From the NCBI RefSeq assembly GCF_007954355.1, contig NZ_VOLR01000012.1, forward strand, positions 88,662 through 152,661: 64,000 bases of DNA. Reading direction: 5' to 3'. Position numbers and translations under genes: made by a program. Source of the stretch: Colwellia hornerae. Its GTDB lineage: Bacteria; Pseudomonadota; Gammaproteobacteria; Enterobacterales; Alteromonadaceae. Below the pieces are notes generated by a model. That model searched no databases and was not told the origin of the DNA. It was given only the letters and a program-made list of their open reading frames with translations. Below are positions 34,015 to 44,300 of this stretch, one piece after another (position 1 is the first letter of the stretch; every line of letters begins with the position of its first letter).

Positions 34015-34867
34015 AGAGTACCCCTAACATCACTTGTGTTAAGTGCTGCTGGCCAATCAGAGGGCTATTGTTATAAGAGGCAGAATAGTAACTTTGTGTT
34101 ATACCACCATTAAACGACCACTTTTGAGATATTGGGTAGCGAGCGAAAACCTCTAATTGGGCTTTATAACTGCTACCAGGTTTATAAAAAGAACGCATTT
34201 CAGAGACTTCATCTTTATTGACACCGACAAAATAATCAGTCACTTGTGCGGAATAATGAGTAAGCCCTACGCCGAGATAAATATCCCAATTTCTATAGGG
34301 AAGTAACTTACTATAAAAAATATCAGCAACCCAACCATCGGTGATTAGTGCGGCTACATCGACTGATAAAATAGCATCCTCATAAAAATGAGAATAACGA
34401 AAACCTAACCCTTCACCGGAATCTCTTTCTTGTAAACCTGCTAAAGTGGCGATAGCCAAGTCACTATTTTTTATTAATTCTCTCGGTTGATAACCCTGCA
34501 CATAGGTTTTGGTAATAATATCGAGTTCCCAATTGTCTTTAACAATCAGTTCATAGCCTATTTCACCTCCAAGCGTGACAGCATCAGAGCGACGATGATT
34601 CGATTGGATGAAAAAACCTTTATAGTAAACATCTAGCAACAATGAAATATTAAGGTAATCTTCAAATTCTGACGGCTTAACCCCCTTTAACTGACTTTGT
34701 TGATAAATACCTGACATTCCACCCATAGCTTGCCAGCTGAATGTTTTATCAAAGACCGTGGTTTCATTCTCATGTTGAGGATCAGCAGCGAAAGCCGGTA
34801 CTGCTATAAATGTTACTAATAAAAATAATAGTTGATATGTACCTGTCATTACGCTTTTACTGAACAT
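34004..34867 (-). CDS. MipA/OmpV-family outer-membrane protein
   Basis: This is a beta-barrel protein of about 287 residues. A signal peptide ends PAFA, followed by strands typical of MipA/OmpV (SLLLDVYYKGFFIQSNHR, LGGEIGYELIVKDNWELD, GLGFRYSHFYEDAILSVD) and an aromatic C-terminus (LGVLYVF). I placed the start at ATG 34867, because AGGG lies 8 bases upstream and the signal peptide then begins properly. An ATG at 34915 would add 16 residues. It heads a four-gene minus-strand operon with DUF3019 and the two-component system. In E. coli MipA is linked to peptidoglycan enzyme scaffolding, but many paralogues are stress-induced porin-like proteins. Confidence 0.87.
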   Translation of the reverse strand: MFSKSVMTGTYQLLFLLVTFIAVPAFAADPQHENETTVFDKTFSWQAMGGMSGIYQQSQLKGVKPSEFEDYLNISLLLDVYYKGFFIQSNHRRSDAVTLGGEIGYELIVKDNWELDIITKTYVQGYQPRELIKNSDLAIATLAGLQERDSGEGLGFRYSHFYEDAILSVDVAALITDGWVADIFYSKLLPYRNWDIYLGVGLTHYSAQVTDYFVGVNKDEVSEMRSFYKPGSSYKAQLEVFARYPISQKWSFNGGITQSYYSASYNNSPLIGQQHLTQVMLGVLYVF

Positions 34868-34915
34868 TATTTGCACCCTATTTAATCGTTGGGTAATTGA
34901 TAGATAGTTGTTCAT

Positions 34916-35361
34916 GATTCTTTGATAGATTCTTATTATTTTTTATATAACTAAATGTTAACAAATGTAAGTAAAGTTTGTCAGATATATAGGCTGGAAA
35001 AATGTTTAAAAATTGTAAGCAAGTAAATATGTCTCACTCTCATAGCGAAGCAATATTCACCTTTAGTTTATTAGCAGCGAATCTAAAGTAACGGAGTAAT
35101 AGCGGTAGACTAATAGAATTCTAAGGTGGTTTTTTTTAGCGTCCCCTACCGTAAAAGTTCTTTAATTCAGTTGCTTATTGTGCAGTCTTTACTTTTTGTA
35201 GCGTTTCAGGTTAACACTCAATGGCTGTCAGGTTTTATTGTTAGGCGCTAGTACTTTAGTAAAAGTACCAGATTAACACTACTTTTTATAAATTTGTCTA
35301 GGTGAATATAGTGTTAATCGCTTAAAATAAAAAATAATGTAACCACAGTACCAGCGAAGAT
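34916..35361. other. Intergenic region between mipA-like gene and argR, with inverted repeat
   Basis: This 446-bp AT-rich gap lies between divergent genes. It has a perfect 11-bp inverted repeat, GATTAACACTA (35271-35281) and TAGTGTTAATC (35309-35319), with a 27-bp spacer. A small hairpin (GTACTTT-AGTA-AAAGTAC, 35251-35268) lies just before it. Repeats of GTAAG(C/T)AA type at about 34965-35030 could be response-regulator sites for the mipA operon. No gene is seen, and no clear ARG box was found. Confidence 0.45.
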
Positions 35362-35832
35362 ATGATTTCTAGCCGTAAAAAAAATGAAGCAGAATTAGTT
35401 TTAGCATTCAAATCCTTATTAAAAGATCAATGCTACGGTTCACAAAGTCAGCTCGCTGAAGCTTTAGATAAGCAAGGTTTTAAAAACATGTCGCAAGCGA
35501 AAATATCTCGTTTGCTGTCAAAACTTGGCGCAGTTAAAATGCGCAACGCCAATACTGAAGTCGTTTATATTTTACCAGACGAGCTTGCGGTACCTAAATC
35601 AAAACAATCTATTCAGTCTGTTGTGGTTAGTGTTAAGCATAATAATATGCAAATAATTTTGAAAACTGGTATTGGCGGTGCGCCACTGATTTCCAGAATG
35701 CTAGACAGCCTGGGTGAACCGGCAGGGATCTTAGGCACCCTAGCTGGCGACGACACTATCTTTATTGCTCCGATAGATATTAATAGAATCGATGAAATTA
35801 CCCAACAAATTAAAAATTTATTAGACGTATAG
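35362..35832 (+). CDS. argR: Arginine repressor ArgR
   Basis: This 156-residue regulator has an N-terminal winged helix (about 10-75; GSQSQLAEALDKQGF, SQAKISRLLSKLGAVKMRN). The C-terminal arginine-binding hexamerisation domain has VVSVKHNNMQIILKTGIGGA then LGTLAGDDTIFIAP. It binds L-arginine and represses arginine biosynthesis operons. In many relatives it lies divergent from mdh; here the neighbours are a mipA operon and a membrane regulator pair. A strong terminator follows. Confidence 0.95.
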   Translation: MISSRKKNEAELVLAFKSLLKDQCYGSQSQLAEALDKQGFKNMSQAKISRLLSKLGAVKMRNANTEVVYILPDELAVPKSKQSIQSVVVSVKHNNMQIILKTGIGGAPLISRMLDSLGEPAGILGTLAGDDTIFIAPIDINRIDEITQQIKNLLDV

Positions 35833-35854
35833 TTAATTAGGTTGAGTTCATATG

Positions 35855-35888
35855 AAAGAGGGCAACAATTATGTTGCCCTCTTTTATT
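35855..35888 (+). terminator. Rho-independent terminator of argR
   Basis: AAAGAGGGCAACA (35855-35867) pairs with TGTTGCCCTCTTT (35872-35884) over a 4-base loop and is followed by T-rich sequence. Confidence 0.95.
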
Positions 35889-35921
35889 TTGTGTTGTTTA
35901 ATATTTTCAATGCTTTAGCTT

Positions 35922-35948
35922 ATATGACACTGATGTTGTCATATGACA
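35922..35948. promoter_or_regulatory. Palindromic operator candidate before the membrane XRE pair
   Basis: TGTCATATGACA (35937-35948) is a perfect 12-bp palindrome. A further half-site, ATATGACA, lies at 35922-35929, making a second inverted repeat around 35930-35936. The site is about 90 bases before the gene at 36040, whose partner encodes an XRE regulator, so autoregulation is plausible. Confidence 0.5.
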
Positions 35949-36039
35949 TTTAGGGGTACTGTCACCCGATTGACGCAGACTATATTACCGAAAAAAGTTT
36001 TACTGGCCTCATACCAATAAGACTCACTAAGGGAACATC

Positions 36040-36525
36040 ATGGAAAATAATGCAGAAAACACTGCTAACAAAAGCACAGAAAAAAACACACAATCCAATA
36101 CGGCAACGGCTAAACAAGATTTAGAAGGTACGGTAAGTTTTCGCAAAGGTTTCAACTATAGCTTTATTGAAGGTGACCATATTATTTACTTAAATTGCTC
36201 AGCGGTTAATGGTAAAGAGCGGCTTTATGTTGATGATGTATTAGTCTCTGGGAAATGGTCGTTTAGACGTAAATCAATTCATCATTTTTCTCTTGGCGCA
36301 GACTCTTATGAAGTTGAATTACATGTCGTTAATATGTTTACCGGTGAAACTCACTGTACCTTGATAAAAAATGATGTCCATGTAAAAACGATAAAAAAAG
36401 CCTTAAAGAAAAGTCGTCAACTGAGTAAAGATAAACTTTGGTGGTACATTCCATCTTTTTTCTTAGCCGGAGGGCTTTTGGGCTTTTTATTGGCAAAAAT
36501 CTTCTTTATGTTGTTTGGTAAATAA
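36040..36525 (+). CDS. Tail-anchored membrane protein paired with XRE regulator
   Basis: This 161-residue protein has a polar N-terminus rich in Asn, Thr and Lys (1-27). A beta-rich domain follows (about 30-120; FRKGFNYSFIEGDHIIYLNC, GKERLYVDDVLVSGKWSF). A basic stretch and a single C-terminal membrane helix (about 137-158) end it, so the folded domain probably faces the cytoplasm. No known family is recognised. The next gene, a membrane-anchored XRE protein, starts one base after its stop. The two may form a membrane signalling pair, with this protein sensing and the XRE protein binding DNA; that role is inferred. Confidence 0.65.
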   Translation: MENNAENTANKSTEKNTQSNTATAKQDLEGTVSFRKGFNYSFIEGDHIIYLNCSAVNGKERLYVDDVLVSGKWSFRRKSIHHFSLGADSYEVELHVVNMFTGETHCTLIKNDVHVKTIKKALKKSRQLSKDKLWWYIPSFFLAGGLLGFLLAKIFFMLFGK

Positions 36526-36526
36526 T

Positions 36527-36841
36527 ATGGACGTTAACGCTAAAAAAATAAAAGAGTTACGTACGGCCAAAGGTTGGACACAACAACATTTAGCCGATGC
36601 CTGTGCTATTAGTTTACGAACGGTGCAACGAGTAGAACGTTACGGCAATGCCTCCCAAGATACAGTACTTGGCCTATCGTCAGTTTTTGAAACAGCACAA
36701 AGCAATATCATTGTTGCTGGAACGCTTGAAGAAGATCTTGCCGGTGGAGGAGAAAAGGAGAGCGGTCAAAGTAAGCAAGTATTCTTAGCTGCAGTTTTTG
36801 GTGCTATGGCTGGCGCTTTGATTATGTTTTTTATTAAATAA
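36527..36841 (+). CDS. XRE-family regulator with C-terminal membrane anchor
   Basis: This 104-residue protein has an N-terminal helix-turn-helix (about 4-58; IKELRTAKGWTQQHLADACA, then SLRTVQRVERYG). A short Gly/Glu linker leads to one membrane helix (about 82-103, LAAVFGAMAGALIMFFIK). Start ATG 36527 lies just after the upstream stop; an in-frame GTG at 36515 is within that gene. Membrane-tethered XRE proteins usually sense envelope or partner-protein state. The palindromes at 35922-35948 are candidate binding sites. Confidence 0.78.
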   Translation: MDVNAKKIKELRTAKGWTQQHLADACAISLRTVQRVERYGNASQDTVLGLSSVFETAQSNIIVAGTLEEDLAGGGEKESGQSKQVFLAAVFGAMAGALIMFFIK

Positions 36842-36899
36842 GCTTACAGGCATAGAAAGGATTAAAGCGCCTTTTTATGGCTATCTTTTACCTTTAACA

Positions 36900-38036
36900 T
36901 TAAAGACAAGAAAATACCCAACGGGTTTTACTGTAAAAGTCAGCTTCAGGGGTCAATAGCACATTATCGAGAGAGCAGCCTTGCTGTAAACTATTGGCTC
37001 GCTGGCTTTCTAAGCAAAGTGCAGCGTGTGGTTGGTAACAATAGTCTTCTTTACCTATTTGGCTACCGTCAATATAATTGGCGGTATATAAAATTAAGCT
37101 CGGTTGATCGGAATAAATACTGATACAACGGCCAGAAATTTTTTCAACGGCTTTTGCTGCCATAACTTCACCACTTAAACACTCTTCGTTTAATAGCCAA
37201 TAATTATCATAACCTAAAGCAATCTTTATTTGTCGATCTTTACCATTGATTTCATCAGCTAACGTGCGTAAATCTGTTTTGTTAGTAAAGTCATGAGCCG
37301 TGCCTTTAACCTGCTTTTGTTCACCGGTTGGGTAAGCGTGTTCAGTCATAGGCAAAAAATGGTCAGCGTTAATATAAACCTGATGAGTTAAAATGTTGCC
37401 GCTGTTATGTCCTGCCAAATTAAAATAACTGTGCTGAGTTAAATTAACTAAGGTGGCTTTATCGGTATGGGCAAAATACTCAAGGGTGAATTGGTTATCG
37501 TCATCTAAGCGATAAATTATCTTGAAGTTTACGGTACCAGGAAAACCTTCTTCGCCATCAGGGCTAGTATAAGTTAGCTCAACGCTTGCTGAGCCGTCGT
37601 CTTGAAATGTCTTGGCTTGCCATAATTGCTTATTAAGAGCTTTTTTTCCGCCATGAAGTTGGCTGTTAGGAGCATTTAAGCTCAGCTGAAAGGTTTCATC
37701 TGCAATACTAAAAGTCCCCTGCTCAATTCTGCCGGCGTAGCGACCAATTATGGCACCTAAATAATAAGGGTCGTGTTCGTAACTTTGAATGTTATCGTAA
37801 CCTAAAACAATATCAGCAAAAATACCGTTTTTATCTTCAGTGTTAATGGTGGTAATTATGCCGCCAAAGTTAGTAATACTGACTCGAGTGCCACTTTTGT
37901 TTTGCAGAGTAAAAAGTTGTGTCGACTCACCACTCGATAATTGACCAAAATCAGCGCTTGCTAGTCGCTTAACACTACTTTTACTGACTAAATGTGCTTT
38001 CACCAAACATCCCATACCAATACGGCTATTTTTCAT
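36900..38036 (-). CDS. galM: Aldose 1-epimerase (galactose mutarotase)
   Basis: This enzyme of up to 378 residues interconverts alpha and beta anomers of aldoses. The family blocks are VSITNFGGIITTI, YYLGAIIGRYAGRIEQG, QLHGGKKALNKQLW (first His), NLTQHSYFNLAGH (second His) and a late Glu in LCLESQRANS. The N-terminal 25 residues (MKNSRIGMGCLVKAHLVSK) are not typical, so an internal start near SVKRLASADFG is possible. It is divergent from the giant propeller sensor at 38380, which could sense sugars. No gal operon is adjacent. Confidence 0.9.
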   Translation of the reverse strand: MKNSRIGMGCLVKAHLVSKSSVKRLASADFGQLSSGESTQLFTLQNKSGTRVSITNFGGIITTINTEDKNGIFADIVLGYDNIQSYEHDPYYLGAIIGRYAGRIEQGTFSIADETFQLSLNAPNSQLHGGKKALNKQLWQAKTFQDDGSASVELTYTSPDGEEGFPGTVNFKIIYRLDDDNQFTLEYFAHTDKATLVNLTQHSYFNLAGHNSGNILTHQVYINADHFLPMTEHAYPTGEQKQVKGTAHDFTNKTDLRTLADEINGKDRQIKIALGYDNYWLLNEECLSGEVMAAKAVEKISGRCISIYSDQPSLILYTANYIDGSQIGKEDYCYQPHAALCLESQRANSLQQGCSLDNVLLTPEADFYSKTRWVFSCL

Positions 38037-38379
38037 CAGTACATCATAAGGAAGCTAAGTGCTTAAGCAAATAAAATTGTAAATTTTTTAGTTAATGGTT
38101 CAGTTATTTACTTAAACGTATACTTGTACTAAATAAATTCTTATTTATAATTTTCAATACTGTTTTACTTCTGAGCATAACTGGTTATTATTGTTGAGCT
38201 TAGTTAAATTTATTTTTTATCAAGCCATTGATTTATAATGTAATGATTTTTTTGATGTTACTTTGCGTTAATAGCTAACAATTACGGCAGATAAAGTGAA
38301 TTCTTACTTTAAAGTGATAACCGCTACATGTTTATACCTGGTAATAATGCACACAACCCGTTGGATAACTAAGATATTT

Positions 38380-41300
38380 ATGCGTAATTTCATTAGCCTT
38401 ATTTTTTTATTGTCTACATTTAGTTGTTCATCTTATTGGGCGAGTGCCAATACTAACCTCAGTTCATTAAGCTTTAGTCATTTGACCAGTAATGAAGGTT
38501 TGTCACAAGATCTTGCTGCCGTTATTTTTAGAGACCACTTAGGTTATTTATGGGTTGGTACTTCTGATGGTTTAAATCGCTACGATGGTTATAACTTTAA
38601 AGTTTATCGCAATAAAATTAATGATAATCAGTCACTCTCTGAAAACTTTATTACCGGTATTAGTGAAGACCAACAAGGTGATTTATGGGTTGCGACCCGT
38701 AATGGCTTAAACAAGCTGATGCGCAAAACAGGTCATTTTAAACGCTTTTATCATAACAATAAGCAAAAAACGGGTTTAAGTAGCAACCACGTAACCCGTT
38801 TAATTAAAGATAATAATGGCGGTTTTTGGCTGGGTACCAAAGCTGGGGTTAATCACTTTGATCCCGTTAGTGAACATTTTACAATATTATTAAATGATGT
38901 TGAGATTACTGCCCTGCATCAAGACAGTGATGGCGGTTTATGGGTAGGCACTATTAATGATGGTTTAAAGCATTACTTGACCCCAGATAAACAAAGTAAG
39001 GTTGTTAGTTATCGTCATCTTGCCAATATTGACAGCAGTTTAAGTTCAAATCATATTACCGCTATTTTTCAAGATAGAGCGGGTAACGTCTGGGTCGGCA
39101 CTAAAACGGCCGGATTAAATAAACTCAGTAATGGAAATTCTGGTTTTAGCCATTATGTTACTCCCCCCGACAACAACGAGGGTAGTAAAGAAAATAATGC
39201 GTTAAGTCACAATAATGTTACTGATATTTATCAAGACAAAAATGATAACCTTTGGGTGGCCACAAACGGTGGTGGGCTAAACATTTTTGATATCACCACT
39301 GAACAAATTCATGCCTTTCGTGCGGATTCAAATAACGTGACTTCTATCAGTGGCGATAAAGTATTGAATATTTATGGCGATAATAATGGCACTATTTGGC
39401 TTGGCACTTTTGGTGGCGGCATTAGTAAAGTCGACCCCTTGGCTGCTCAGTTTAACTCACTAATTTATAACAATAGTTCTTCAGGTTTAAGCAATGGTAT
39501 TGTCACTTCATTTTACCAAAATAAACAAAATACTTTATGGGTAGCCACCTATGGTGGTGGGCTAAATGTTACAGGTGATAATGGCAAGAATTTTCAATTA
39601 TTTAAAAATGACAAAGCTAATACTAATAGTTTAAGTAGCGATATCGTTTTATCTATTTACTCTGATGATAATAACCTGCTCTGGTTTGGTACTGATGGAG
39701 AAGGTTTAAATCAATATAACCCTGATAAAAATAGCTTTGAACACTATCGGCACGATCCTAAAGATCCTAATAGCATCAGCCATGGTAGTGTTTGGGCAAT
39801 GGTTGCCGACGCAGATAATAATTTTTGGTTAGCGACTTGGGGCGGAGGCTTAAACCGCTTTGACCGTAACAAACAAACCTTTGAGCATTTTAAACACGAT
39901 AGAAACAACAGTAACAGTTTAAGCGACGACAATGTTTGGGCCTTAATAAAAGGCACTTCAGGTGTGTTATGGCTAGGTACTGAACAAGGGCTTAATAAAT
40001 TTGATCCAGTGACTAAACAAGTGACTCGATTTGAGCATGACCCAGACAATAACAACAGCTTAAGCCATGATTATATCTTAGCCATCTATCAAGAGTCTGA
40101 CAGTGTGCTGTGGATTTCTACTTATGGTGGTGGTTTGAATAAATTTGATATAAATACCGAGCAGTTTACCCGCTTTGGTGTGCAAGAAGGCTTTAGCAGT
40201 AATAATATTTATGGTGCTCTACCCGATAATCAAGGTAACTTATGGTTAAGCTCGAATGCCGGCTTAATTAAATTTAACCCAACCACCAAAGTCGTGAAAA
40301 ATTACGATGCCAGCGATGGCTTACAAGGCAATGAATTTAACTCAAATGCTTTCTATAAAAGTGCCAGTGGTGAATTGTTTTTTGGTGGTTCTAAGGGCTA
40401 TAACCATTTTTATCCTCAAGATATTCGAGATAATTTAATACTGCCTAATATCGTCTTAACTGATTTTCGTGTGCATAATAAACATGTTGAGGTAGTGACA
40501 GAGCAAACGTCAAAAGCTATTACTGATAATCCTATCAGTAATAGCTTTACTATTGATGCGGATATTAATCAACTTGAACAATTAACCCTTACCTATTTAG
40601 AGCGACTAATTTCATTTGATTTTGCAGCATTACATTTTAGCGAACCGATGAATAATCAATACGCCTACATGCTGGCAGGTTTTGACGAAAGTTGGGTTTA
40701 TACCGATGCTAAAAATCGCCGAGCTACCTACACTAACCTACCGGCCGGCGATTATGTATTTCGGGTAAAAGCCAGTAATGGCGACGGTTATTGGAATGAA
40801 CAAGGAAAGTCGTTAAACGTTACGGTATTACCGCCACCTTGGCTTTCTTGGTGGGCGTTCAGCCTTTATTTTATTATCGGTGTTGGTCTATTAGTCGCCT
40901 CCATTTATCGTTTGAATTATCAACGCTTAAAAGAGCAGGCTATTAATATTCGTTTAACGCGTGTTGATAAATTAAAAGATGAATTTCTAGCCAATACTTC
41001 TCATGAATTACGCACTCCTTTAAACGGTATTATTGGTTTAGCCGAGTCACTTATTGATGGTGTTGCTGGCCAGTTGCCGGATAAAGCGAATCATGACCTG
41101 TCTATGGTCGTGGCAAGCGGTCGACGGTTATCAAACTTGGTCAACGATATTTTAGACTTTTCAAAATTAAAAAATCATGGTTTACAGATACATACCTCAG
41201 CAATTGATATTAATAGTATGGTTGATGTGGTATTTACTTTATCTCGAGCGACATTAAAAACAAAAGATATCGTGCTCATCAATAATATTGCTAGAGACTT

Positions 41301-44300
41301 TCCCGCGGTAAAAGCCGATGAGGACCGTTTACAGCAAATTCTTTTTAATTTAATCGGCAATGCTATTAAATTTACCCAATCAGGTACGGTCACTATTGCT
41401 GCGCAATTAGTCGGTAATAGCCATATCGATGAACAACAATTTGTCTGTATTGATATTACCGATACTGGCATGGGTATCGCAGCAGAAAATTTGGCGACTA
41501 TTTTTAAATCATTTGAACAAGTTAGGGGTAACGAGACGCGTGCTGTAAGTGGCACAGGTTTAGGCTTAGCGGTTTCAAAACAGCTTGTTGAGTTACATGG
41601 CGGTACTATAACGGTAAGTTCGACACGGCATAAAGGCAGCACTTTTAGTTTTACGCTACCGATTTACGATATCGATGACAGTGAATTAAGTGAACTTATC
41701 GCTGTGGACGATGTAAATCACGAGCAAACTAAGCAGCAATTATCACGATTACAGGCCCTAGATAACACCATTGACTACTTTCCTGTTGGAAATTTATCCC
41801 CGCAAGATAAAACCGCCAATAAGGAAAGTAATAATTTTCGGGTGTTAATTGTTGATGACGACCCGATTAACCGTCAGGTAGTAAATAATTATTTACTACC
41901 ACTGGATTATCAGCTTTTTCAGGCCAATGGTGGTGAGCAAGCTTTAGTGCTTATTAAGCAAGCTAGTGAAGGCTTGTTAGCTGGAGAACGTCCGTTCGAT
42001 TTAATCTTACTTGATATTATGATGCCAAAAGTTTCAGGCTATGAAGTCTGTCGAAAAATTCGAGAAAAATATTCAGTTAATGAGTTACCGGTGATCTTTT
42101 TAACCGCTAAAAACCAAGTAGTTGACTTAGTTGAAAGCTTTTCTGCTGGCGGTAATGATTATTTAACTAAACCTATCGAAAAATACGAACTATTATCACG
42201 TGTTGAAACGCATTTAACCTTGCTCGATATTAACCGAAATTTAGAGAAAAAAGTCGCTGAACGCACGATTGAACTTGAATATGCGATGCAAGCAAAAGGT
42301 GAGTTTTTGGCAAAAATGAGTCATGAAATTCGCACCCCGATGAATGCCATTATTGGTTTAGGTTATTTAACCCTGAAAACTGATTTAGATCCCCATCAAA
42401 AAGACTTAATTGGCAAAACTCAAGACGCTTCTCAAGCGCTTTTAGGGTTAATTAACGATATTCTCGACTTCTCTAAAATTGAAGCGGGCAAAATGTCGGT
42501 AGAGTCGGTAACAATGAATATGGGCGGCTTGATTAAGAAAACCAATAATATCTGTGCGTTACGTGCTCATGCTAAAAATTTAGAGCTTATTGTCAAAGTA
42601 CATAGTGATGTGCCAAAGCACATCAAGTCTGATCCGGTACGCCTACAACAAATTTTAGTGAACTTAGTCAGTAATGCCATTAAATTTACCGAGCAAGGAC
42701 ATATTCTTATCGAAGTCGGTCTGGCTGAACAGTCATTAGCCGCTGAGGACAGCAATCAGCTGACGCTTGAATTTAGTGTTAGTGATACCGGTATCGGTCT
42801 CGAACAATCAACAATGAATAATCTCTTTCAGTCGTTTACTCAAGCAGACAGTTCAATTACCCGAAAATTTGGTGGTACCGGCCTAGGCTTATCAATTTGC
42901 AAAGAATTAAGTGGTTTGATGGGCGGTGAGGTTTGGGTTGAGAGTAAGCTCGGTGAAGGCAGTAAATTTAGTTTTAATATTGTCTGTGAAAAAAGCGATT
43001 TACCGGGCAATGAGCTGATAAATATTGATGCTATTAAAGGGCTTAATATTTTGGTGGTCGATGATAATGAGCTTTGCTTGAATGTTATTACTGAGTTATT
43101 ACAAGAATTTCATTGTGAAATTACCGCAGTTGCTAGCGCAGAAATAGCCTTAACATTGTTAGCAACGGCAAAAAGTAATAATAAGCCTTACGACTTGGTT
43201 ATTACCGATTGGCGTATGCCTAAAATGGACGGTATTGCTTTTGCTAAAGCGATACAAGAGGATAAAAATCAATATAACGTTCGAGCGGTGTTAATGGTGA
43301 CCGCATTTGATAAAAGTGATGCCATGCCGTTAGCGTATTCATCGGGTATTGATGGCTTCTTAGAAAAACCCGTTAATGCTAGTTTGCTGTTAGAGGCGAT
43401 GATGGATGTATTAAGAATTAACCCTGATGAAGACTTTTACAGTATGAAAAATGTAAGTTTAATGGACTTTTCAACAACTGATATATTACTGGTTGAAGAC
43501 AATGAGTTAAACCAACAGGTCGTCTTAGGATTTTTAGAAGATACCCAAGCGAATGTTGACGTTGCAGAAAATGGCCTTGTCGCCTTAAAGAAATTAGCCA
43601 ATAAAAGTTATGACCTTGTTTTGATGGATATTCAAATGCCTGAAATGGATGGGGTAACGGCAACACAAGAAATTAGAAAACAAGCCCAATTTAACGAACT
43701 GCCGATTATTGCCATGACGGCCCACACGATGCCAGACGAGCTCAATAAATGTTTGGCAGCAGGCATGAATGAATACTTTACTAAACCGATTGACCCTAAT
43801 GCGCTATTTAGTTTAATGGCAAAATACTTAAGTGATAAAATTAATACCGCAGTAAGTAAATCTGTCGAGATCAAAGACCACAACTCTAATAACACTGAGC
43901 TGATTTCCGCTCATCCTGCAAAACCGTTAATAGAGCGTATTGCACAATTGAGCTGTTTAAACAGTAAAAAAGCCTTACTGGCGATGGGCGGCAGACAACA
44001 TATTTATCAGAAACTTGTTGTCGATTTTCATAAAAGTACTCTACAACTGCCGCAAAAAATAGAGCAGGCCTACCAAGATAAAGACGTTGAAACTTTATAT
44101 CGAATGGTTCATTCGTTGAAGTCTAATTCAGCTTATATCGGTGCTTACCACTTAGCTGAATTATCAGCTGAGTTGGAAGGAAAAATAAAAGAGCAACCCG
44201 AGAGCTGTTTATCACTCATGAGGGAACTGATAATAGAGCATCAAAAAATATTATCTGCTCTAGCGACTTTAACCGATAGCGATAATGACTTGTTATTACG

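Noticed and set aside
39744..40055. Minus-strand open frames within the giant sensor gene, and other similar antisense frames
   Set aside because: They lie inside strongly supported coding sequence on the other strand, have no ribosome sites or family features, and arise from codon usage.
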